Assembly (NCBI GenBank): GCA_031308135.1
Contig: JAHLJT010008756.1
Coordinates: forward strand, 99,784,510 to 99,848,509
Source: Acheta domesticus
Lineage: Eukaryota; Arthropoda; Insecta; Orthoptera; Gryllidae
Length of the DNA stretch: 64,000 nucleotides
Reading direction: 5' to 3'
In this document: positions 47,271 to 58,540 of the stretch, piece after piece
Layout: every line of letters begins with the position of its first letter
Numbering within the stretch: the stretch's first letter is position 1
Program-made: the position numbers and the translations under genes
Notes under the pieces: generated by a model
The model's input: the letters and a program-made list of their open reading frames with translations, nothing else
Databases searched by the model: none
Told to the model about the DNA's origin: nothing

Positions 47271-50080
47271 TGAGCACGAGACCGATGGAATTTGGAGGTT
47301 GATGGCGCGGTACAATAGCCTCAGTGGGTCTGGACGTATCTTATTAAGAAATATAATTTTTTATCAGAATCACGTTCATTTTAGTCACCTCTTGATGTAT
47401 AATTAAAATATCCCTTCTTCTTTTTTCCTTCTTGAAAATTCTGCAAGAGAAACTATACATCGTCTCCGTACCGATCCCTATAGTCATTATCATCATGAAA
47501 TGCCTCGACAAGGTTTTAACCATTAAGAAACACTTCATTTGTTTCTTGATTAGGCAAATGAGATATGGTTAATGATGATGTATTTGGAAATGTATTATTT
47601 TTTGCGTTTTTCTATCACATAACATAACTACGTGTGAGAAAGAGACAAAAAAGTCAAATCAAACGTAATAGCATGTGTGAAATATTCCTAAAACCTCTTT
47701 TCATTCCTTATGCTAGGTTGTTCCTAAAATTTACGTAGTCAGTTTTATAATCAAATGTTTAATTACGATTAAAAAATATTCTCATACTGCATGTACCGAT
47801 TGAATTCTCATACTCATGTTTACGACACAGTTGACATCGTGTGATAACAAAAATTCAAGGAATAATCCTCCTGCTATTAAATTTGTAGTATTCACGTGTT
47901 ACTTTATGCTTGTTGCTGTGTATTTGTACGTAACTCTAGAACTTACTGTAAATATACTTCATTAATATATTGCAATATTTGGGAAGACTATTTTTGTAAA
48001 ATATCTAGTTTGTTGCAGTGTTAAACGAGAGATTTCATTTGTTGTTTTTGAGCAGAATGTGTGCCACTTTTTGTGTGGTTTTCTTCGGCAGCATTTTTAC
48101 TGTCACAGACCACCAGTTGGTACAGAAAAGTAAAAAAGTGACTTGAAATTAGAGGATTAACTTAATGCTCAATGTACAACATGTACTCTGAGTACTAAAT
48201 AAATGTGTAATTGTTCTGTTATACGAATATTATTTTATATGCCATAATAGAGAATGTAGATATTATATGCCACAATCCCGCCTGAATTGAACGGCTCTAT
48301 ACAATCAATAAAGACAATATTATTCTGAACTAAACAAATGGCATCCAGAACACGCATGATCCAACGAGGAATACTCTTCTGGCAAATTGAACAAAATTTT
48401 AGTGCGAAAAAGGAGTGTTGATCTAATCTTAAAATGCGAATCGTGTCATTCTCCGTATTGTTGAGGTCCCATCTAATAAAACGAAAAGATTTCATACACG
48501 TATTTCAGATAAATAATTTTATCTCCAAAATCTATACGTTATTCGTTATATACAGTGTAAACAGAAGTTGTGATATAAAATACAATTGTTTCTTTAGTTT
48601 TTAATTCAGAAATACAAACGTGAATATAAAGAAATCCACATCTTCCCAAAACAGTGACTCTACGGCCACCGCTCTGTGCATCCACGGGGAAACAAGAGCT
48701 ATTCACCAATATCTGTTTTGGGAAGACTTGTCTCAAGATGCTCTCCCAATCTTCCAGACATAGAAAGCTTTCGTCTTGTTTTAGTATTATGAATTACTAG
48801 ATTTTACATGCGAGATGACTCATGTTTCTAATCAACAAAGACACTCTCTTCTTTCTAGTGGTTTTCTTTGATGCCTCTGGTATTTAGCAGTATACGACAC
48901 CCAGAATCCAAAATCCAACTCGTTGGAACGGGCTGTTATAATTTCACTAGGTGGATCATTAAATTAAGAAAATTATAAAAACTTAAGACAAAGTTTTGTT
49001 AAAAAATGATTGGCTATTTTATTGCAAAATTACCTACAATTTGCGAACCTGAAATGTTAATATCATACGCAAATCGAATACGAGTTTTACATTTTTCAAC
49101 TCACGATCCAACGCTCTAACAGATAGATACCAGTACAGGCTGCTTCACAAGTTCTGGAGATTAACCTAAAAGACGCGATTTGCAAAATACACCATTCGAT
49201 AATACGGAGTTGTAGAATGCTATTGTGGAGGGTTAGGTTTCCTACTTTGATGGACCGTATGTAATGTTAGTGCATGCGTGCGTTGCTGTGCACACGCGTG
49301 TGTTTGCGTGAGCGTGCTTGCACGCAATATGTGATACACATATCTTGTTAGATCTAGGCTCTTAAACTTAACGGAAAAACCGACAAAGGGGAGCGCGTTG
49401 ATTTTCATGATGGAATTTCATGAAAGAATATAAGAAAAAATATTAAATAACTTTAGAAGTCTTAAAAACAATACGGTATCATGTATTTTGTGAGTTTTCC
49501 TTTATTCCAAACTATGACGCGTCGCCTTCATCAGTTGACACTACGAGCTCAGTTTGCGGAATAAGTGCACCAGCATTTGGCATACCCGTAATTATTGCTT
49601 GTTGGTGTAATAATCTACTTCAATTTAATATTTTTTCAGGAAAAATGTATACATAAAAAGTATCTTCACCTTTTCATTTTTTCTTAATTTCTGGAATTCC
49701 TGAAAGATGTAGACAAAGTATCGATTTTATACAAAAACTAGTGATATTATTACATCAAGTACTTTTTCACATTATTTGATTAACTGCTATGATACTTTAC
49801 AATACCACATGAATCTTCAAAAGTGTTTCCAAACAGTATTTGTTTTTACCCTTGCTGATATCCGAATTCAGGTCTGGGTGATGATTTCTCGTCACCACGT
49901 CACGCGATTTCTCACCACCACCCTCACATTGCACTCAACATCCCTGACGTTTAAAAAAGCTTGAAATTTTGAATTTACAATTTTCAATATTTCACATATT
50001 TTCATGAAGAAAATATTTCATTAAGGAAAAAATCTCCCATATAAATATCTAGTTCTCCGATATTTATTTTTTATAAATTT
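47271..50080. other. AT-rich spacer
   Basis: No gene recognised. A short TG/CG-alternating patch lies at 49,270-49,326. Confidence 0.5.
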
Positions 50081-50600
50081 AGAAAATACAGAATTCACCG
50101 AAAATGGGATATGCTCCAGTCTTAATCGTTATTTCTCTATCCGATGAAAAAGCTGAAGAAAAAGTTGGAGCCGTTTTAGAGAAACATTTGTTTTGTAAAT
50201 TGTATCAACTTCAAGCGCATTTTAGATGAAAACACATTTTGCAAACACAAATGCAAACACATTTTAGATGAAAATTACTCTTTTTTAAAAAATATTGTAC
50301 ATGGTGTTATTGAGGTATCTAAATTTTTAGAACAGATATTTAGGGGGAAATCCACCATCAATACTGTACTTTTGCTATGTTAATTATTTGCAATTTTTGA
50401 AGTGTTTGCAGTGTTTCCGAAAATATAATCTAACGTCCAAAACATTAAATATCTGTTTCAAATTCTCTGGTCTCCGAATTCAATTAGATCGAATGGGGAA
50501 TATCAATTTTGGAAAACATCGTCTGAACGGTTTAGTGGCAGATATCTTGCGGTTATCGAATTTTGCGTCATCAAGGACGCACAAAAAGTAAATTCTTTCT
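50081..50600 (+). repeat. Family A fragment
   Basis: Shares with the copies at 55 and 63 kb the module marker gaaaaagttggagccgtttt (about 50,159-50,178; compare aaaaaatttggagccatttt at 55,361) and the tail block gatcgaatggggaatatca, then attttggaa and ggtttag. It contains an internal duplication of about 45 bp (cattttagatgaaaa at about 50,218 and 50,263). Confidence 0.55.
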
Positions 50601-50889
50601 ACATAACCTACTAGAGGAAGTAATTTAATACATAAAGGCATACGATTTAGGTAGCTTGATGATACTAGGGTGCAACATATCTGTTTTACTGACAAAAATT
50701 GCAAATTTTTGCAGTTGTATTAAAAAACTGTCTCCAAACTACGTAAGTACGTAATAATGAAATGAAGTAAAAAACAAAAATAGCTAATATCACAATGAAA
50801 AATATTTCATCAATGGGGTTTAGGATATGTTTTTGCATAAAAATATAATTAATAATAAAGTCATCGCTGAAAATCTAATTTCAAATAAT

Positions 50890-51270
50890 CATAAAGTATT
50901 ACGCGCCCTCTTAAATCAGCAACCCGGACCGGAGAACCGGATGCACTGCTGTCCATCTGAGTGGGTGTAAGGAAAGTGCCTAGGAGAAGGCATCTTCTCA
51001 CTCACTTCCTCTCCCATGCAATGCAATCCACCAGGCCGTCTACCGGTGATAGCTGCGGTGATGGATGAGGCAAGAGCGAGTGATAGTGCGACGGTTATTA
51101 TATGAGGTAGCTTGAAGTTGTAGGCTTCTTGTCGTGGTCTTCCTCAGAGCTGGTCTGCCCTGAGGTTAGGCAGACCAGCCCTGAGGAAGACCACGACAAG
51201 ATGTTCGAAACGTCGGCAACACAGCCTTCGACGTGGCGTCACCCGGATAGCCAAGATCATCACATGAAGT
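50890..51270 (+). mobile_element. Repeat tail with perfect-type hairpin
   Basis: The segment holds the block ccacgacaagatgttcgaaa followed by cgtcggcaaca, which I recognise as a common 3' portion of arthropod retroelements (class not decided). Just upstream the sequence is folded back: the arms 51,128-51,159 and 51,169-51,200 are complementary over 32 bp with one mismatch and a nine-base loop. The copy therefore carries its tail block in both orientations. No coding capacity. Confidence 0.6.
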
Positions 51271-51685
51271 AGCTTGTTGAAATTAAGCATCCCAGAAGGG
51301 GGTGTTTCGAACACTGGAAAAGGAGAAAGGAGGATGGAAAAAGGGGGAAGGGAAAGAGGGAGACGGGGCCTTTTGCATTTGGTAGGTAAAACTCGACATA
51401 AGGCCTTGGATGCTCAGGTCTGGTCTGGGTATGGACCCTGTAGCCCCAAATACTATTGGGACAATTTTGACACTGCTTTTACGGTCTTCAGTTCTATCAG
51501 TAGACCACGATATTTCATAATTTTTTCGATCTTTGATTTTTGATCTGTAATTTTCCAGGACCTTAAGAAAATTTTCATTTAGTTTCGATCACCTGGTGCT
51601 TGTCCATGTTGTGCTTCCACTTTTGATTCATAACTAACTTGCAAGCTTTTTATAGTTCCAGAAGAGCACATTTTGTAATCTAGAG

Positions 51686-51686
<1 letters not shown>
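51271..51686. other. Spacer
   Basis: A purine-rich tract at 51,318-51,366, otherwise no recognised feature. Confidence 0.5.

Positions 51687-51732
<46 letters not shown>
51687..51732. repeat. (TTA)n microsatellite
   Basis: About fifteen uninterrupted TTA/ATT units. Confidence 0.95.
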
Positions 51733-51889
51733 GTGATTATTAATAGTCATAATATATACAGAAAATATATACGTATTTGTAATAATATATAAGTATTTAG
51801 AAAAAATGTATGTAATAAAGAAATATTCAATATAAAATGTTCTAATGATACAATTTACTCGTTTTATGACACACAGTCTGTGAAATTTT

Positions 51890-53200
51890 AACATGGTGTA
51901 CACAAAAATGTTTTCCCGCCCTTGAAAATTAAAAACTGTATGGAAAGAGAATTTTGTGAAGCTGCTTTTGAACTGGTAGGCATATGTTGGGGTACCCCGG
52001 GAACATGCTTTCGTGCATAACGTAGTGTGTCAATAAGCACTTTCCTTTCCACCAGTACCGCTCTAGCCACCACCATCTCCTGACAGCCGTCGTTTTTAAA
52101 GTTTCCTGACAATATAATTGAATTCGTGGATAGCTGTGGCATAACAAAATATCCCGTAATCTACCCGCTTGCGTCTTGTTAACTACAATAAATCAATAGA
52201 AATGTGCCGCGGTTGAAACTAAAATTTCAAGAAGGCATGCCTTCCTTTGTTGTTTCCCAAACTTTTTACGGGTCTGAAATGCTCATGAAGACAGAACTCG
52301 GATACAGAGCGGCAGGATCAGGTGAGAGCTTCTTGCTCCAAAGCAATCTGCTTCTTTTTCATTGGTGAATTGGAAGAGTATTACGCATGGTATTTGTACT
52401 TGCTTTCAACACGTCTTTTCTGAAGGACCAGAAGTACTACTTAAATTCTCTGTCACAATACCCTGGCCATCAGTTACATCACCCGAGTTTTTAATAACAA
52501 CTGGCATATCATCTTCTTCTTGAAACCGATACATGTCCTGTTCAATTGCAAGTGGATGAAATTTTCGTTTCATTTCTGAAATTGTTGACAGAAGGTCATG
52601 ATCTAATCACATCAGATTACCAATTATAATATTCCTACGATCGCTTTTCTCGGACTCGGCAAGTTACTGTTCTATCTGTATTACAAGTGTTACCTCAGAT
52701 TTGTTTTACTTTTTCACTTCCAGTAACCATTTCCGTAGATATTTATAGTTAGGCAAACCTTCTTTCACCAGGTCCCATCGTTTGTTAAGAACTTGTGCAC
52801 AATTTTGGCCACATTGTTGTGTCGTTGTAAATGATTTACTTTTTGCAAACACAGAACATCCACAACAGATGTGTTTAATAGATCTGATGGTCTTCTTACA
52901 TAGAACTGCCTTGTCATTGATGATCTCTTTCATGGTAGTTTGTAGAGACACTGGTTTTGGACGGTCAACACAAATTCTTTCTCAACAAAAAACCTAGCAG
53001 TTTGCACTCTTCATATCGATGTGGTGACGGCAAAGGGCTTCGTTGTAATAAAACTGCCGTTGTAATAAATATCAACTGCTTAATAGGGTCCCGAGGTTTT
53101 ATAAAATGCACTTTGGTCATTTTGAAGCAGCTTCAGAGGTGTCTAGCCCTGATTTTCAGCACTCACGACCACCATATTTTTTTGGTGTTGAGATAATTCC
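51890..53200 (-). pseudogene. Decayed coding-like region, family unknown
   Basis: Several minus-strand frames have protein-like composition and follow one another. From 52,951 to 52,706 an 81-codon frame includes six cysteines, with ICCGCSVFAKSKS and QQCGQNCAQVLNKRW. From about 52,582 a second frame reads KRKFHPLAIEQDMYRFQEED and continues acidic/Ser-rich. A third runs from 52,147 to 51,929. Stops and frame changes separate them. The pattern suggests an old transposon or processed gene, but I recognise no domain. Confidence 0.25.
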
Positions 53201-53439
53201 TTGCATGTGGCATAAATATTATCAATTCAGATATATAATCACAATAACAATAATAAACTATTCTTATTTTTATGAATTGATTTCCAAAACTCACCCTCTG
53301 TTAAACAAGTTTTGGATTTAGGACTTTCTAATCCTCCTCATTAGTGACGTAACTGGATTTTCGGAGACCCCGCCGCAGAAGTTAACTAATGATGCTAAAA
53401 AGCACTTTATCGCTCATATTTGCATGCAAAATTACGCGA

Positions 53440-53625
53440 AAAGAACTCAAATTCTTACTACACCACGTGTTAGAGGATTTTTTCTAAATTTGGCAACTGA
53501 ATTGTTTTATACTTTTTCGTTACCAGGACCCTATGATAAGAGTTTTTCTGTCAAAAATTTGCCGTATGTTCGAGCAGCATTACATAACTTTCTCTCTACT
53601 CCGTGGTGAGAAAGCAAATATAGAG
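53440..53625 (-). repeat. Dispersed repeat family B, reverse copy
   Basis: Read on the minus strand it matches 57,770-57,920 in order: an aaagttatg(c/t)aat block, a tttt-g-cagaaaa block, gg(t/-)ac-gaaaaagt, aattcagttgc(c/t)aaat, then atcctctaacacg(t/g)ggtgta. Confidence 0.6.
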
Positions 53626-54614
53626 CCTAGCGATTTTGCGATTATAAACCGTAAAATCAGGTGCATATTGTTTTATAATTTATATTTTATTAATTAACCG
53701 ACGTAGAAATCATCCTTCACTTTATGCCAATAAATTTCCTATCCCTGGAAACCTATTCTGAAGATGAATTCGTAAAAATTGTTATATGAATAAAAAGTAT
53801 TCATGGAGTAGAAGTGGCAACAACGAACGTACCATGTGAATCACAAACAAAGCAAATTTCTATTATATTCGTCGGACGGTAGGCGTCGGAGAAGTTCCTC
53901 ATCTGACTACCAAATGCGTACTCATACAGACGACGCGGTGGGCGCGCTTCCAATCTCCACCCCCTTCACTCATATACTAACTCGTCAGTATTTTTCTTAT
54001 TCGCGATTTTCCAAATTAATTGTCTCACATGCAATTGGTGCAGTAATATTTAATAACAAATATTTAGTTGCGTGTAATTTATCCTTTTTTAAATCACAGG
54101 ATACTTTCAAAATATTTTTCAACATGAATCCGACGTAACTCGGTGCAGCGGAGTTCCTTATTCGGTACTCCTGACTTGGGCGAGTGGCAGAGCTTCGGTT
54201 GCACCAGGCTGGCTACTTACTTTTTAAAAAACTCTGCTTGGCCTGAAGGCCCTTGGTAGCCAAGTACAATACATTTACAGTATATTTAATTAAATTGACA
54301 TTGTTTAAGAAACATGATAGATAGATGAATAAATTAAGTACATTAAGTAAATTCAATAAATTTGAATTAAATTACTGAAACCACGTCAGGTATATGATGG
54401 TTAGGGAGGATGGGAGAACTATCGCGGAGTGTCCGGTTTAGTCTATTACGGTGAGAGTTTAGTTTTCCGATTTTGAAGGCTGAGGGAATCTGGGGGCATT
54501 TTGGGAAGAGGATAGGAGAAAATGGACTTAGATCGGGATATTGTCGAGTTCGTTCAGTAACTGGGAGTTAGGCACAAACCAAAGTGCTTTAGTAATAGTT
54601 CAGAGATATTTATT
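53626..54614. other. AT-rich spacer
   Basis: No gene recognised. A patch at 53,865-53,960 is rich in cgtcgg/gacgacg words; 54,165-54,260 has a gtggcagag word but no B box, so I do not call it a tRNA or SINE. Confidence 0.45.
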
Positions 54615-55775
54615 TTGGACTAGTGGTGATACAGAATGGCACAGACTTTCCCGTTTTAGTTTTCTATGTCCTTGGGTCTGAACTAGCTATTTGGAATTGC
54701 CACATACTCGTGCCAGCTGCCATCTATCGCCGCCCAAAGTATACTTTTTGACATTTTCTTAATTTTTCAGTTTCCTAATGATGGAAGCCATTTATGCGAA
54801 AATGGCGTTTGAGCGTTTCTGAAAATTCGGTATTTTAAGCTAGTTTTTACAGAAGACGGTTGAGTTTTTGAGAAACTTTACTCACTTTATTTAAAGCACG
54901 TGTGCTCGTAAATATAATAATGTAAACAAATCGCCGCCGACGTGAAAGAAGTCAAAAAATTACATTTTTGTAATTTTTGAAAAAACAAAAGAATAGAGCA
55001 ATATGGCGTTTATGTCATCTCATAGAGTACATTAGACACGATCCCTATCAAAAGTTCAAAGAAAAAATTTGAAGACTTTTTGAGAAAATCTTGTTTTTGT
55101 AATTTTTTAAAATTGCAAATATTTCGCGCAATATTTCCAGAAAACGACTAAAATGTTCAAGAAAATGTACATGACCTTATTGAAAGAACTCACTTTGGAG
55201 AACAAATTTCATTTGGAGGAAAAATCTCAATGTTCAATTTTGTAGTTGTAGGAAGACGCGGAAAAAATTCAAACTTTTGTATATTCAGAGTTAACCGTTA
55301 AAATCGGACCTATGCCCCTTAATAAGAGTATTTTACTCTATTCTTACAAGAAATGTAAAGAAAAAATTTGGAGCCATTTTTGAGAAAATTTTGAAAATGT
55401 CCCGGGGGCTTCACGTAAAATACCCCAAAATTTTGAAGAATGTCTTCCAAAAGAGCGGTACCTCGAGTGGAACCAGATCGACCGGGGAATATACATTTTG
55501 GAAGAAATTGTACTTACGGTTTAGGTGCTAGTGTTGTTCACACACGAACAGACGGAAAGATGTTTTGAAAAGAACCACTATTTTTGGAATCAGGGGACCC
55601 CAAAACCTGTATATCGATTGAAATCTCGAAATCGATTTTCCGCAGCATTACATTAACTTTCCCTATACTATGTATATTACTCCGTATATAAGTACAAATA
55701 CTGGAAACTAAAATTCTGCATTTTCGTGGTATTTGATTTGCTGGCCGAGACCTACAGTGGAGAAGCATACGATAA
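54615..55775 (+). mobile_element. Family A element, copy 1 (three modules)
   Basis: The left end of about 120 bp (54,615-54,735; tagtggtgatacagaatggc to ccatctatcgccgcc) occurs in inverted orientation at 63,546-63,690, so it behaves as a long terminal inverted repeat. The interior has three degenerate modules, each starting at a gaagcc/gagcc word followed by a t-rich stretch and gagaaaa: 54,784, 55,071 and 55,370, spacing 287 and 299. The tail (55,480-55,775) has ggaatatacattttggaaga, gtgttgttcacacacgaaca, a caggggaccccaaaa block and an aatctcgaaatcg block. No protein is encoded. Superfamily unknown. Confidence 0.6.
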
Positions 55776-55786
55776 GATTGGACGAA

Positions 55787-57190
55787 TCATTGATTGGTGT
55801 ATGTGAGTCGCAACATAAAGTCGCAGGGGTGATGACTTTTCGAGTAGATGAAAATTATGGATTTGTTGGTCCTATATTTATAATATAGGATGTAATTGAT
55901 GTGTTGTATGGGTGCCAGAGTTATTCTTTGAAGGATATTTGATTTCCAAGCGAGTCTTCCGTCAAATAGTATGTACCGAGATATTTGACTGGTTTGTTTT
56001 TTGGGAGCCAAGTAATACTTTGACCTTGATACTTGAGGAGGAGAGGATTATTTGGTCTGCAGAGCGAGTATATTTTGACTTGGGGTTTTGCTGGATTTAT
56101 TTGGATGTGACCTTTCTTGTACCAGTCGGAGAACTGGGAGAGGTGATGTTGCAGGTCTTCTTGTGCGATGTCAATATCACGGTTTGAGGAATACATAGCG
56201 GTATCATCAGCACACAGTGCAATGGAGGGATGTGGGGAGAATGGTATGTCGGCGGTATGAAGGTTAAATAGTGTGGGAGAGAGAACGGATCCTTGAGGTA
56301 CTCCTTTTATGGGAAAATATGAAAGAGCTCCAGGAAGCCACACTGAAAAATAGCAATGTCCATGGAATCTTTTGATAATATGAGTAAGATAATGTGGGTT
56401 CTGATGCAAATAAATTTGTATAACTGTCCTGGATGCCAGACTGTGACAAAAGCTTTGGCTACCTCAAAGAGATTGCTTTACATGAAAGCCTTTGGTTTTA
56501 TCTTCGGTTAGTCTTAATATTTTGTGGCTTGTGCAAAGGGGTGGTTGAAAACAGAATTTGTGAGGGGTATGGCTTGAACTAAACTGAGATGAGAAATTAA
56601 TCTGGTGTGGTTCATTTTTCAAACAGCTTTCCTAATAAGGATAGAAGACTAATTGAGCGGGAAGTTAATGAGTGATTTGTTGGATTTTCCGGTTTCAGAA
56701 TAGAAAGAATGTGGACATGTTTCCATTTGCGAGGAAAGTACGTCAAATGAAGAGATGCATTGAATTATTCTGTTATATGCACAACAGCTTTGAATGGAAG
56801 GCTTTTAAGAATACTGGAATTAGATCATGACCACTTTTGGGGCAGTGACAGATGTTTCACAATTTCAGTGGATAATATAAATTTTAGGCATCCTGGACCT
56901 GTTGTTCTACTTCGACGGGATTTTTCAAGAATTAAATTAACATGAAAAGATTTTTTCTGAGGGATGAGGGGTAAAGGTTGCGGCAATGTATTCACCTAGT
57001 ACTAGTACTTATTCACCTAGTAAAAGTACACCCAGTACTTTTTTTTCAGCAGGTGTAGTTGCTTTGGATGTTATGGTTATTAGTGATGCTTATTAGTGGT
57101 AACGTTGTTTGAGTGAGAGACGGCGACTGATATTCTACAGCATATGATCGATGGAGTTGCTGATTTGGGTTTGGAAGTTGAGGTATTAGG
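55787..57190 (-). pseudogene. Degraded Jockey-type LINE reverse transcriptase
   Basis: Minus-strand frames spell the fingers/palm of a non-LTR reverse transcriptase: TTGPGCLKF, then FNASLHLTYFPRKWKHVHIL and SISLLSLLGKLFEK (about 56,900-56,610); motif A region FEVAKAFVTVWHPGQLYKF (about 56,475-56,415), in which the expected Asp is Glu and the AFD Asp is Val; motif B GVPQGSVLSPTLFN (about 56,305-56,262); motif C as CADD (56,215-56,204) where Tyr or Phe is usual; then a thumb region HLSQFSDWYKKGHIQINPAK. The 162-codon frame 56,409-55,921 is the longest intact piece. The N-terminal part, to about 57,190, and the 3' part are fragmentary. It once copied its own RNA into target DNA; it is dead now. 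Confidence 0.8.
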
Positions 57191-57489
57191 CGTTGAATAT
57201 TGCCAAAAGATATATTATTTTAAGGAGTAGATTTAAGTGGTATTTTAAGAAAAGGAAACGATGTTTTTTCCAGTGATTTTGTATATACTCGTATCTTTTG
57301 TGATCTCACAGTTCCTGTAAGACTGCTGAAGTAGGAGGTAGTGGGTTGAGGGTTAGCTACTCATCTGCACTTTAATGAGTTCGAAGGTCTTCCCCCTCCT
57401 TGGTTCATAGAGTAGGGTTTTCACTTAATAGTCCCAAAAAACGGGGGACGGGGGCAATGAAAATCCCCAGTGTAATTTTTTTCTATATC

Positions 57490-57620
57490 TCTGTTAGGCG
57501 ACGTGTTATTCTTTCATCGTTTACGACTTTTATTATTAGATCCATTTAATGCTAAGTATATCGGTTGCGTACCAAATGATTGGAAACCGTCGCCATCCGT
57601 CACAGCTGTGAGGAAAGTTG
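57490..57620 (+). repeat. Paired segment, copy 1
   Basis: The stretch ttctttcatcgtttacgact plus ttattattaga (57,509-57,560) and the later gtcgccatcc word (57,589) match, in the same order, 58,350-58,475. The family B copy at 57,770-58,160 lies between the two. Confidence 0.55.
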
Positions 57621-57769
57621 TTAAAATGGATGAACCCGCGCCGTTCGTGTCCCAAGTAGCAATATGCCCTTCCAAATCCCTCATTAATGCCACATACTAA
57701 TTCGGGGAGGGGGAGTCAACGACACCCCCCAAATAGTTTTTAAATTCTCGCCCCCTTACGAAAGTGCTT

Positions 57770-58160
57770 CATAAGAAAATAAAGTTATGCAATCGTGCGC
57801 CGAAAAACGACGAATTTTCGGCAGAAAATCTCTGGGTTCAGGTACCGAAAAAGTGGATAAATTCAGTTGCTAAATAAAGTGGAGAAATCCTCTAACACGG
57901 GGTGTAGCCAGAATCCATATTTTGTGGGTCTTGATACCGAATAATCGATTGACAGCAAAACGTGGGTGTGTCCTATCAGCAGTTGTGCCTAAACCGTTCA
58001 GTCGATTTTCTGCAAAACTGATATCCGATCGATCTGAGTGAACTGGGGGCTTTGGGAGTTTGAAACGGATAGTTTGACTTTTGGGGGTACATTACATGAA
58101 GCTAACATTTATGTTTTTAAATGTCGGTCTGAGTTGTATCCATAGGGCGCTTTTGTGGCG
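57770..58160 (+). repeat. Dispersed repeat family B, best copy
   Basis: The most complete copy in the window: aataaagttatgcaatcgtg, ttttcggcagaaaatctctg, aaaaagtggataaattcag, cctctaacacggggtgtagc, a cagaatccatattttgtggg block, cttgataccgaataatcg, cgattttctgcaaaactgat, gagtttgaaacggatagttt and gtacattacatgaagc. Used here as the reference for the family. No coding similarity found. Confidence 0.65.
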
Positions 58161-58349
58161 TAATGTTATGAGTGACAGCGATTTAACTGTGAGAATCTGA
58201 GTTCGGGACTCGGAGAGGACATTTTTTTATACTTCAAAACACTTTTGTCTGTTTATGTAACAATGAAATACAGCGAAGCAATAAGTAATAATGCGAGAAA
58301 ATATGTGTTTTTATACCAACACAAGTTCCTTCTACCTTGTTTAGATAAA

Positions 58350-58500
58350 ATGTTGCTGTTTCATCGTTTAGGACATTTATTATTAGAACCTTCCTTAATT
58401 CTGAATTATAGTTTCGTCTTTCAACATTTAAGGGATTTTTACAATTCGACAATTGGAAGACGTCGCCATGTGGAAAAGCTTCATGAAAACTGGCGTTCTC
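58350..58500 (+). repeat. Paired segment, copy 2
   Basis: Matches 57,490-57,620 (gctgtttcatcgtttaggac, attattagaacctt, gacgtcgccat). Translated in one frame both copies begin MLxFHRL and continue xxLLLxP, which may reflect an ancestral coding region or only the close nucleotide relation. Confidence 0.5.
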
Positions 58501-58540
58501 TTGCAGCTCATGAACAAGAGAACATCTTATTTTAGTAACT

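Noticed and set aside
46558..47406. 282-codon open frame, longest on the plus strand
   Set aside because: Several phases on both strands are open through the same island, the product is Ala/Arg/Gly/Pro low complexity, and the frame ends in AT-rich DNA without a recognisable domain. The GC content alone explains it.
54165..54260. tRNA- or SINE-like patch with gtggcagag
   Set aside because: No B box and no second copy in the window.
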